From Thermoleophilia bacterium UBA2241 (GTDB lineage Bacteria > Actinomycetota > Thermoleophilia > UBA2241), in contig DDYF01000020.1 of assembly GCA_002347645.1 (NCBI GenBank), positions 1 through 43,483 of the forward strand: a stretch of DNA of 43,483 nt, in the 5' to 3' direction. A program made the position numbers and the translations under genes. The notes below the pieces were generated by a model that was given only the letters and a program-made list of their open reading frames with translations, did not search any database and had not been told where the DNA came from. The first letter of the stretch is position 1. The number at the start of each line of letters is the position of its first letter. Below, piece after piece: positions 30,731 to 37,793 of the stretch.

Positions 30731-31740
30731 CGCCGCCCTCCTGCGACCATGACGGCGGGGACGACGAGGGCTGTCAGCAGCAGGATCCACCAGGCGTCGG
30801 CGAGCTGGGGCCACGGGTCGTCGAGAAGCGGGAAGAAGTCGTAGGCGGCCGCGCCGGTGACGAGGCCGCCAAGCATGGCGCTCGCGGCCAGGGCGGCGCC
30901 GGCGACCAGCGCGGCGTCGGTGGCCCGCCACGGACGACGATGGACCCAGCGCGAGCGGCGCGCGCTTCCATAGCCGCGCGCCTCCATGGCCGCGGCGACG
31001 TCGACGGCGCGCTCCAAGCTGCGCGTGAGCAGGGCGCTGAGCAGCGGGATGCGTACGCGCACGCGATCACGGCGTGTGCCACGGTCGAGTTCCACACCCC
31101 GCGCTCGTTGGGCATCGGCGATGCGGGCGGCGTCGCGCGAGAGGACGGGGAAGAGGCGGGAGGCCAGCGAGAGGACCAGCCCCGAGCGGAACGAGACGGC
31201 GCTCAACAGTCCGAGCTGGTCGTCGGGGTCGAGCGCGACGGTGAAGAGCGCGAAGGCGAGGACCACCGCGGCCAGTCTGGCCGCCGTGACGACGCCGAAG
31301 GCGATGCCTTGCGCCGTCAGCGTGATCGTCAAGGGGCCGAGGTCCGACTCCCAGAGGACGTCGAGCCCACCGCGGCTGAACAACGGGTTCAGCAGCGCGA
31401 GGAAGAGCCCGACGGCGAGCGCGACGCGCGCGTACGGCAGCGCCTCGCGCAGGCGACCGTTCAACGCCAGGACCGCGACGGTCAGCGCGAGGAGCACCCC
31501 GACCTGCACGGGGTTGACGACTGCCAGCGCGGCGAAGGCCAGCGCGCCGACGTAGGCGGCGGCGGCGGCCGGGCGCCGGGCGGCGAGACCGCGCGTCGGT
31601 GGTGCGCCTCGCGCACCGCGGCGGCGCGAGCGGGGCGTATGAGCCGCGTCCGTGACAAGTGAGCGCTCGGGTGCCGCCGCGGTGCCCGCCGACGATGCGA
31701 CAAGTGCCACCTGGGGGCCTGGTGTCGCGCGACGCCTCAT
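30727..31740 (-). CDS. ecfT: Energy-coupling factor transmembrane protein EcfT
   Basis: The 337-residue protein has a basic, low-complexity N-terminus of about 60 residues, then several TM segments (about 65-160), a cytoplasmic coupling region and C-terminal TM segments. The two Ala-Arg-Gly coupling motifs that contact the ATPases are visible: QRARGVELDRG and AMEARGYGS. It starts at the ATG overlapping the DUF4430 lipoprotein stop (ATGA) and overlaps the ATPase gene in turn, so the transporter core is tightly coupled. It is the shared scaffold between ATPases and S component. Confidence 0.9.
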   Translation of the reverse strand: MRRRATPGPQVALVASSAGTAAAPERSLVTDAAHTPRSRRRGARGAPPTRGLAARRPAAAAAYVGALAFAALAVVNPVQVGVLLALTVAVLALNGRLREALPYARVALAVGLFLALLNPLFSRGGLDVLWESDLGPLTITLTAQGIAFGVVTAARLAAVVLAFALFTVALDPDDQLGLLSAVSFRSGLVLSLASRLFPVLSRDAARIADAQRARGVELDRGTRRDRVRVRIPLLSALLTRSLERAVDVAAAMEARGYGSARRSRWVHRRPWRATDAALVAGAALAASAMLGGLVTGAAAYDFFPLLDDPWPQLADAWWILLLTALVVPAVMVAGGRR

Positions 31741-32753
31741 TCGCCCAGCCACGGGAGTCGCACGAGGGCGCCGTCGACGAGCGCAAGGCCGACCGCGGCG
31801 GAGAGATCGGCGGCGGTCAGCCGGGGCAGGAAGGCCTCGAGGTCGGCCGTCGTCGCTCCGAGGACGATCAGGAAGGGGCGATCGGGGTCCTCTTGGTTCG
31901 TGACGCCTTGGGCGGCGGCGTCGGCGCGGGTCTGCGTTGAGTCGCCCGGTGCCCGCAACCTGAGCGTTCCGTCCGACGCGTCGATCATCTCCACCCCGCT
32001 GTGCGATGCGTCCAGCAGCTCCAGGAGCCAAGGGGTGGCCGCGGCCTCGGCGGCGGTGGCCAGCACGAGGCCTCCGTCGGGCGGCTTGGCGGCCAGAGGG
32101 CGGCGCTCGGCGGGCTCGAGACCGTTGGCCTCGGCCCAGGCCGCGAGGCCACCGACCTCGTCAGACGAGGTCACGGCGAGCTGGCCCCCGGTGTAGGGAC
32201 GCGGGAAAGCGTGGAGCGCAAGCGGCACCATCATGGCGTCGGCCCAGCGGTGGTAGTCCCACCACACGGTCTCTCCGCCGCGAAGCTTCCAGTCGGCGGC
32301 GCCCACGTCGCCCATGACTCCGTCCACCCAGTAGAACCAGTCGGCGGCGTTGGCTGCGTCCCCGCCGCCGAAGCTCGACTGAAGACCGTCGATCCCGCTC
32401 ACGAACTGACCGCCGTACCCGGTGTCGACCTCCGCGTTCTCGGCGAGGACGCGCAGCGCATCGGTCCCCTTGCCGGCGGGCACCACGAGGTCGCGCAGTA
32501 CACCGCCACCGAAGTCGCGCGAGACCACGAGGCGCACCTCGCTGGCGGACGGCGGCCGCCCGGTGGCGGCCGCCTCTCGGACCGCGTCTCGGTCGTCTTC
32601 CCCGCCGCCGCACGCGGCGGCCACGAAGGCCAGCAGCAGCGTCGCGATCAGCAGCACGACGGTCAGGGCAACGGGGCGTGCGGCCAGGCCGGGGCCGCTC
32701 AGTTCAGGCTGAGCCGCCCCGGCGAGCACCGTGTGTCTCGCGTGATCTCTCAC
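31737..32753 (-). CDS. DUF4430 lipoprotein (transcobalamin beta-domain-like)
   Basis: The 338-residue protein has a lipoprotein signal: hydrophobic residues about 29-46, lipobox VAAAC with Cys48, then GGGEDD. Residues about 70-170 are a DUF4430-like domain ending in ADWFYWVDGVMGDVGAADWK and GGETVWWDYHRW. This fold is also the C-terminal beta domain of animal transcobalamin and intrinsic factor. A second region (about 175-338) with LAVTSSDEVGGLAAWAE and FLIVLGATTADLEAFL is not recognised. The GTG start has no clear ribosome site, and the 28 or so residues before the hydrophobic stretch are unusually long for a signal, so the true start may be a little downstream. It is likely anchored outside and binds corrinoid with the repeat protein (inference). 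Confidence 0.8.
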   Translation of the reverse strand: MRDHARHTVLAGAAQPELSGPGLAARPVALTVVLLIATLLLAFVAAACGGGEDDRDAVREAAATGRPPSASEVRLVVSRDFGGGVLRDLVVPAGKGTDALRVLAENAEVDTGYGGQFVSGIDGLQSSFGGGDAANAADWFYWVDGVMGDVGAADWKLRGGETVWWDYHRWADAMMVPLALHAFPRPYTGGQLAVTSSDEVGGLAAWAEANGLEPAERRPLAAKPPDGGLVLATAAEAAATPWLLELLDASHSGVEMIDASDGTLRLRAPGDSTQTRADAAAQGVTNQEDPDRPFLIVLGATTADLEAFLPRLTAADLSAAVGLALVDGALVRLPWLGE

Positions 32754-32793
32754 GACGGGTCTGGCCGTGGCCTGAGGGCGATCGTCCGCGGGC

Positions 32794-33915
32794 TCAGCGG
32801 GCGACCCGGACGCGGACCGACTTGGTCGTCACGCGGCCCCAGTCGTCCGTGGCCTTGACCACGAACGAGGCGAGCCTGGTCACGCCCGCGCCCGGCCTGC
32901 CGCGCCGAGCCAAGGCGTGACGACCTGCGCCCAGCGCGGCGGCGCGCATCGTCGCAAGGCGCTTGCCGTTCGTGTTGAACACGGTCACCTTCACGTCGCA
33001 GCGCTTGCCCAGCGTGAAGGCCGCCCGAGCGGTCAGCCGGCCACCCGATAGAGAAGCGCGAGCGTTGACGGACTTCACGGTCGGCCCGCTGTCCACGTTC
33101 ACGCGCTGCGTCGCCGAGCGGACGTAAGTCCAGGTAGCGTCCATCGGCATCTCGGCCCACACACCGTACGTGCCCTTGGGCAGGTCGGAAACGGCGATCA
33201 CGCCGTCGGCAGCGTCTCCGTCCGACCCGTCGACGTAGACGCGGCTGCCGACATGCAGCGTGGCGCCGGCCACGGGCGCGAAGTCGGCCGGCTTCTCCAC
33301 GATGACGGGATCGGTGACGGGGTCATACCCCCAGCGCGTCGCCTCGGCGGCGCTGTTCGCCTTGGCGGTGTCGTCGCCGAGCACCATGATGGTGATGGCT
33401 TGGCCAGGGCGCACCCCACGGCCGGAAGCGAAGCGCAGGCGAAGCAGCTTGGAGCCCCGTTCGAAGGTGGCGTCGGGGTTCTGCGCGAAGACGACCTTGT
33501 CGCCCTTGCGAAGGGCGCAGTCGATCGCCCCCATGTCGAGGACCGGGTAGCCCACCCCGTTGACGTAGTAGGTCCAACCGTTCGAGGAGTCGTTCGGGTC
33601 AGCCGTCAGCCCGGCGACCATCTCGAGGAACGGGCTCCCCCAGTTCATGTTGAAGCCGTAGGTGAAGCCGCGCAGGGCCGCGGCCCGGTCGAGCGCCGCG
33701 AGGGCGTTGGGGCTGGCAAACGCCGGTGAAGCGGTGCCGTCGGTGTCGACGAGCGTCCCCGTCGCCGGGACGCTCACGGTGGTCGCGGGGCAGACCTGAT
33801 GCGGCGCTCCCTCGACGCGGACGCTCGCCGAGACGGCGAAGGCCGTCGGCGCTGCTATCGCGCCGAGCAGCAGGGCGAGGGTCGAAGCCAGCAGGACACG
33901 CGCACGAGCTCCCAT
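32794..33915 (-). CDS. Secreted DUF4430-domain protein, first gene of the B12 operon
   Basis: The 373-residue protein begins MGARARVLLASTLALLLGAI, a signal peptide with cleavage near AFAVS. A DUF4430-like domain spans about residues 40-150 and includes WGSPFLEMVAGLTADPNDS, NGWTYYVNGVGY and CALRKGDKVVFAQNP. A second module follows (about 150-270) and a C-terminal Ig/CARDB-like beta module (about 280-373) with DVKVTVFNTNGKRLA. No membrane anchor is seen, so it may be free, wall-bound or held by partners. I set the start at the ATG 33915 because AAGGAG precedes it by 5 nt; 20 more codons are open upstream. It is the first gene after the cobalamin riboswitch and terminator. Confidence 0.82.
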   Translation of the reverse strand: MGARARVLLASTLALLLGAIAAPTAFAVSASVRVEGAPHQVCPATTVSVPATGTLVDTDGTASPAFASPNALAALDRAAALRGFTYGFNMNWGSPFLEMVAGLTADPNDSSNGWTYYVNGVGYPVLDMGAIDCALRKGDKVVFAQNPDATFERGSKLLRLRFASGRGVRPGQAITIMVLGDDTAKANSAAEATRWGYDPVTDPVIVEKPADFAPVAGATLHVGSRVYVDGSDGDAADGVIAVSDLPKGTYGVWAEMPMDATWTYVRSATQRVNVDSGPTVKSVNARASLSGGRLTARAAFTLGKRCDVKVTVFNTNGKRLATMRAAALGAGRHALARRGRPGAGVTRLASFVVKATDDWGRVTTKSVRVRVAR

Positions 33916-33966
33916 GGGAACTCCTTTCCGGCGCCGGGCGATCGCCCATCCGTGCGAAGCTGGCTT

Positions 33967-33998
33967 AACGAACAAACCCCGCTGCTCTCACAACGGGG
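33967..33998 (-). terminator. Intrinsic terminator controlled by the cobalamin riboswitch
   Basis: The minus-strand RNA forms an 8-bp stem CCCCGUUG/CAGCGGGG (one G-U pair) with loop UGAGAG, followed by UUUGUUCGUU. It lies about 40 nt after the aptamer and 50 nt before the first coding region, the usual place for the expression platform of a transcriptional OFF switch. Confidence 0.85.
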
Positions 33999-34035
33999 TG
34001 GTCGTCCACTCGCGCGAGCACCCATCCACGTGGGA

Positions 34036-34222
34036 AGCAGCTTCGCAGGCGGCTCAGCAGGTTTTCTGGCTCCCGGTCGTACCACACACGCCTCTGCTGC
34101 CTTCCCGGACCCTCGGGTCCAGTGACTCTCCTATAGGAGAACGCAGGGGCGGCGACCGGTCACAGCGGCGGGACCGCGCCGGAATCACACCGGCTTCCCT
34201 AGAGGGCACTAGCCGCGCGCCA
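34036..34222 (-). ncRNA. Cobalamin (B12) riboswitch aptamer
   Basis: Read on the minus strand, the leader contains all major conserved blocks in order: GGGAAGCCGGTGTGA followed by TTCCGGC and CCCGCCGCTGTGAC, the GTCACTGG segment, GGGAAGGC, and the B12 box AGCCAGAAAACCTGC (34071 to about 34057). A consensus promoter lies just upstream and an intrinsic terminator just downstream. When adenosylcobalamin or a related corrinoid is abundant it should stop transcription of the 9-kb operon ending at 24891. This is the firmest evidence that the ECF system handles cobalamin or a corrinoid precursor. Confidence 0.95.
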
Positions 34223-34244
34223 TCGATGATGATTGACACCGAGC

Positions 34245-34273
34245 ATGCTACCGCAGGTCACGGCGCCCGGCAA
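34245..34273 (-). promoter_or_regulatory. Promoter of the riboswitch and B12 operon
   Basis: On the minus strand TTGCCG (34273-34268), a 17-nt spacer and TAGCAT (34250-34245) predict a start near 34238, about 15 nt before the aptamer. Confidence 0.65.
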
Positions 34274-34358
34274 ACAGGACCAGGCGCAGGACTAACGAAA
34301 CCCGCGATCTCGGCCGATACGCAGGCTGCAGACCCTGAAGAGCGAGCGACCTCACGAC

Positions 34359-34550
34359 ATGGGCCCCTCAGACATCGAGTTCTTCGGCATCAAGCTGAAG
34401 GTGCGCGACCCGCGTCTCGCGCGCCTGTTGAACAGCGACGTCTCCGAGAACGTGGTGGTCATCGGGCGGCGCACCGTCGACCTGTTGGCGCGCGCCGACG
34501 AAGACGGGGAGTCCGGGTCGCAGGACGACCCGTCGCCACACACCGGCTGA
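34359..34550 (+). CDS. Small conserved-looking protein of unknown function
   Basis: A 63-residue frame starts at ATG 34359 and reads MGPSDIEFFGIKLKVRDPRL, then ARLLNSDVSENVVVIGRRTVDLL, and ends in an acidic, Gly/Ser-rich tail. Third codon positions are mostly G or C and the composition is that of a folded cytoplasmic protein, unlike the Arg/Ser-rich shadow frames in this window. It is followed after 59 nt by the GT2 gene on the same strand. The ribosome site is weak. I do not recognise a function. Confidence 0.55.
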   Translation: MGPSDIEFFGIKLKVRDPRLARLLNSDVSENVVVIGRRTVDLLARADEDGESGSQDDPSPHTG

Positions 34551-34609
34551 CGCAGGGCGGCGGCGGTCCACTGCCGGCACGTCCGGAGGTTGTATCCTTT
34601 GAGGCCGAC

Positions 34610-35677
34610 ATGGACGGCCTTCTCTCGCTCGTCATTCCCGTCTACAACGAGGTCGCCAGCCTCGCGCCGCTGCTCGACGAGCTCGACGAGGCTCTCGGCG
34701 CGCTCGGCCGGCCATACGAGGTCGTCTTCATCGACGACGGATCGACGGACGGCTCGTTCGCCGAGATGGAGCGGCTCGCCGCGGCTCGCGACGACGTGCG
34801 CCTCGTCAAGCTGCGCCGCAACTTCGGCAAGGCGGCGGCGCTCGCCCACGGGTTCGCCGCCGCCCGCGGCGACGTGGTGGTGACGCTCGACGGCGACCGC
34901 CAGGACGACCCCGCGGAGATCGGCAAGCTGCTCGCCGCGCTCGACGAGGGTCACGATCTCGTGTCCGGGTGGAAGCAGGCTCGTCAAGACCCCGCGAGCA
35001 AGACGCTCCCGTCGCGGCTCTTCAACTGGACCGTGCGACGCACGACGGGCATCCAGCTCCACGACTTCAACTGCGGGTTCAAGGCGTATCGCCGCGAGGT
35101 GGCCCAGTCGATCGTCGTATACGGCGAGCTGCACCGTTACATCCCCGTGGTCGCGGCACAGCAGGGCTTTCGCGTGGGCGAGGTGCCCGTCGCCCATCGG
35201 CGTCGAACGGCCGGCCGTTCGAAGTACGGCTGGCAGCGGTTCGCGCGCGGGTACCTCGATCTCCTCACCGTGCTCTTCCTCGGGCGGTATCGCAGCCGCC
35301 CGCAACACCTGTTCGGCGGTATCGGTACGGTGCTCTGCCTCATCGGTCTCCTCGTCAGCGTCTACCTCACGGTCGACAAGCTGGCGTTCGGGCACCCGCT
35401 GAGCGACCGGCCGCTGCTGCTTCTGGGTGTCCTCTTGATCGTCGTGGGCGTCCAGCTCGTCTCGCTCGGGCTCCTGAGCGAACTCATCGTCAACTCGCGC
35501 GCCCGGAGCGGGCCGGACCCCGCGTGGGTGGAGCGGGTCATCGAGCCCGGGGAGGCGCGTGCCGGCGTTCCGCAGCTCACCGCGGGCTCAGCCGACGGCG
35601 AGCGTCCGGCAGCCGGTGGACCGGCGCGCGGCGCCGGCGACGCGGCTGCCGTGCCGGCCAGGCACGTCGGCCCGTGA
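34610..35677 (+). CDS. Family 2 glycosyltransferase, dolichol/undecaprenyl-phosphate sugar synthase type
   Basis: The 355-residue protein has a GT-A domain (about 5-230) with SLVIPVYNE, VVFIDDGSTDGS, KLRRNFGKAAALAHGF, the metal-binding TLDGDRQDDP and DFNCGFKAYRREV, then two C-terminal TM segments (about 245-265 and 280-305) as in the DPM1/GtrB-like branch. It would transfer a sugar from a nucleotide donor to a polyprenyl phosphate at the membrane. The last 45 residues are a low-complexity Ala/Gly/Pro tail. GAGG lies 5 nt before the ATG and TATCCT (34593-34598) may be the -10. It opens a plus-strand run of surface-glycan genes. Confidence 0.9.
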   Translation: MDGLLSLVIPVYNEVASLAPLLDELDEALGALGRPYEVVFIDDGSTDGSFAEMERLAAARDDVRLVKLRRNFGKAAALAHGFAAARGDVVVTLDGDRQDDPAEIGKLLAALDEGHDLVSGWKQARQDPASKTLPSRLFNWTVRRTTGIQLHDFNCGFKAYRREVAQSIVVYGELHRYIPVVAAQQGFRVGEVPVAHRRRTAGRSKYGWQRFARGYLDLLTVLFLGRYRSRPQHLFGGIGTVLCLIGLLVSVYLTVDKLAFGHPLSDRPLLLLGVLLIVVGVQLVSLGLLSELIVNSRARSGPDPAWVERVIEPGEARAGVPQLTAGSADGERPAAGGPARGAGDAAAVPARHVGP

Positions 35678-35693
35678 CGTGCGGCGAGGGGCC

Positions 35694-36815
35694 GTGACGC
35701 GAGCCGTCGCCTACTTCGGCACCTACGATCCGGACTACGCACGCAACGCCGTGCTGATCGCCGGCTTGCGGGAGCATGGCGTCGTGGTGCACGAGATCCA
35801 GGCAGCGCTGCCCGCTCTGGATGCGGCCGGGATGGCGACGGCGGCCGGCGCGGCGCGGGTCGCGGCGGGCGCCGTTGCGGCACATGCCCGGCTCGCGGTG
35901 CAGCACCGGCGGCATCTCGACGTGGACGCCGTGATCGTCGGCTATCCCGGGCACCTCGTGACGCCGTTCGGTCGGCTGGTCGCCGCGATCCGCCGGGCGC
36001 GACTGGTCTTCGACCCTCTGGTCTCGCTGGCGGACACGTTCAGCGGCGATCGTAGGCTGGTGGGGAGCGCATCGGCGCTCGGCCGTGGCGTCGCGCTCGT
36101 CGACCGTATGGCGTTCTCGTGCGCCGACCTTGTCTTGGCGGACACGTGGGAGCAGGCGGCCTTCTACATGTCCAGATTCGGGCTGGGGCGCGAGCAGCTG
36201 GCGGTGGTGCCGGTCGGGGCGAAGCCACAGACCGGCGCGACCGGCGTCGCCAGGACGCTCGCGCCCGGCGAGTCCCTCGTCGTGTTCCAGTACGGCAAGT
36301 GGAGCCCTCTGCACGGTGCGAGCACCGTGCTGGCGGCGGCGGAGTCTCTGCGAGGGCGCGGCGTGCGCTTCGTGCTCGCCGGCGAGGGACAGCTCTCCGC
36401 CGCGCTCCGCGAGCTGATCGCCGCGCGGCGGCTGGACAACGTGGAGTGGCTCGGGATGCTGTCGCCGGCCGCGTTGCGCGCCCGGACCGCCGCCGCCGAT
36501 GTGTGCCTGGGGGCGTTCGGAGAGTCCGACAAGGCCCGTCGTGTCGTGCCCACGAAGGTGCACGAGGCTCTGGCCTGTGGCAGGCCGGTGGTCACGGGCG
36601 ATTCGGCGGCTGCCCGCGAGTTGCTGCAGGACGGCGCCGACGCCCTCCTCGTTCGCCCCGGCGACGCAGAGGCGCTCGCCGCCGCTCTCGAGCGGCTGCT
36701 CGACCCGGGCCTGCGCACCGCGCTGGGCAGCGGCGGCCTGGCGCTGTACCGGCGGGCGCTTACCCCCGGCGCCGTGGCGGGCCGCCTCCTGACCGCGCTC
36801 GAGCGGCGCCCGTGA
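35694..36815 (+). CDS. GT4-family glycosyltransferase
   Basis: The 373-residue GT-B enzyme starts at GTG 35694 after GAGGGG. The N-terminal acceptor half includes VAYFGTYDPDYARNAVLIAGL; the C-terminal donor half has VFQYGKWSPLHGASTVL, VRFVLAGEGQ, NVEWLGMLSPAALR, the conserved PTKVHEALACGRPVVTGD with the catalytic-site Glu, and DALLVRPGD. It probably adds a hexose to a lipid-linked or surface glycan. Its stop overlaps the next gene (GTGA). Confidence 0.88.
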   Translation: MTRAVAYFGTYDPDYARNAVLIAGLREHGVVVHEIQAALPALDAAGMATAAGAARVAAGAVAAHARLAVQHRRHLDVDAVIVGYPGHLVTPFGRLVAAIRRARLVFDPLVSLADTFSGDRRLVGSASALGRGVALVDRMAFSCADLVLADTWEQAAFYMSRFGLGREQLAVVPVGAKPQTGATGVARTLAPGESLVVFQYGKWSPLHGASTVLAAAESLRGRGVRFVLAGEGQLSAALRELIAARRLDNVEWLGMLSPAALRARTAAADVCLGAFGESDKARRVVPTKVHEALACGRPVVTGDSAAARELLQDGADALLVRPGDAEALAAALERLLDPGLRTALGSGGLALYRRALTPGAVAGRLLTALERRP

Positions 36816-37789
36816 ACGCCGCAGATCCCGGCTCCGAGACCCAGGAGCAACGGAGTCCACAGACTGCCCTGCGGGTCGCCAGGTACCTTCTTGCCGGCGC
36901 CGCCGTGGTCTTCGTCGTGCTCGCGCTCGTTCGTTCTTGGGACGACGTGCGCGCGCACGAGTGGACGCTGCGCTGGGAGTGGCTTGCCGTCGCCGTCGTG
37001 GTCTTCCTCGGCTACTACATCATGCAGGCGGGCGCCTGGCAGCTGCTTCTGCGCGCCTTCGGTCTGCACGCGCCTACCGCTTGGGCGGCGGCGTCGTGGG
37101 GGCGGTCGATCCTCGCACGCTACGTGCCCGGCAACGTGTTCATGTTCGTCGGTCGTCTGCTCGCCTGCCAGCGGCGCGGGCTCGAGGCGCGGCGAGTGAG
37201 CGCCGCCATGGTCTACGAGCAGGCGCTCGCGTTCTGCGCCGCGTTGGTCACCCTGGGCCTGCTCTTCCCCTTCTGGGAGTACCAGCGCAGGTTGACGGCC
37301 TTGAGCCTGCTGGGGATACCGCTGTTGCTCTGCCTCCTGCACCCGCGGGTCTTCGTCCCGGTGGCCGACCGCGTGCTGCGACTCGTGCGCCGCGAGCCGC
37401 TGGGCGCGGTCCTCGGCTTTGGGAGAGTCCTCGCGCTGCTCTGCTACTATGTCGCGGCTTGGTTCGTCGGCGGGGCGGGCTGCTGGGCGCTGGCGCGCGG
37501 CGTCACCGAGACCGGTGCCGACCTGTTACCGGCGATGACCGTCGCCTTCGCGTTCGCCTACGTCGCCGGTATGGTGGCCTTCGTCTTCCCCGGCGGTCTT
37601 GGCATACGCGAAGCCGTCCTCGCCGGGGCGCTGGGCGGCGCGCTCGGGGCCGGCGTCGCGCTCGCGTGGGCGGTCTTGCTGCGCCTGCTGCTCATCGCCG
37701 TCGAACTCGCGTTCGCGGGGCTGAGCACTGTCGTGGAACATGCCCGCGGCGACGATGGAGCCGACGCCGTGACGACAGAGGGGGGCTGA
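36812..37789 (+). CDS. Flippase-like lysylphosphatidylglycerol-synthase TM family protein (UPF0104)
   Basis: The 325-residue membrane protein has about eight TM segments, WGRSILARYVPGNVFMFVGRLLACQRRGL and GMVAFVFPGGLGIREAVLAG, which are signature stretches of the UPF0104/AglD-type flippase-like family. The aminoacyl-transfer domain of true MprF proteins is absent. Relatives occur in polyprenyl-linked sugar pathways, and its place between GT4 and DUF2079 genes agrees. It starts at GTG 36812 within the stop of the GT4 gene. Confidence 0.8.
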   Translation: MNAADPGSETQEQRSPQTALRVARYLLAGAAVVFVVLALVRSWDDVRAHEWTLRWEWLAVAVVVFLGYYIMQAGAWQLLLRAFGLHAPTAWAAASWGRSILARYVPGNVFMFVGRLLACQRRGLEARRVSAAMVYEQALAFCAALVTLGLLFPFWEYQRRLTALSLLGIPLLLCLLHPRVFVPVADRVLRLVRREPLGAVLGFGRVLALLCYYVAAWFVGGAGCWALARGVTETGADLLPAMTVAFAFAYVAGMVAFVFPGGLGIREAVLAGALGGALGAGVALAWAVLLRLLLIAVELAFAGLSTVVEHARGDDGADAVTTEGG

Positions 37790-37793
37790 ACCT

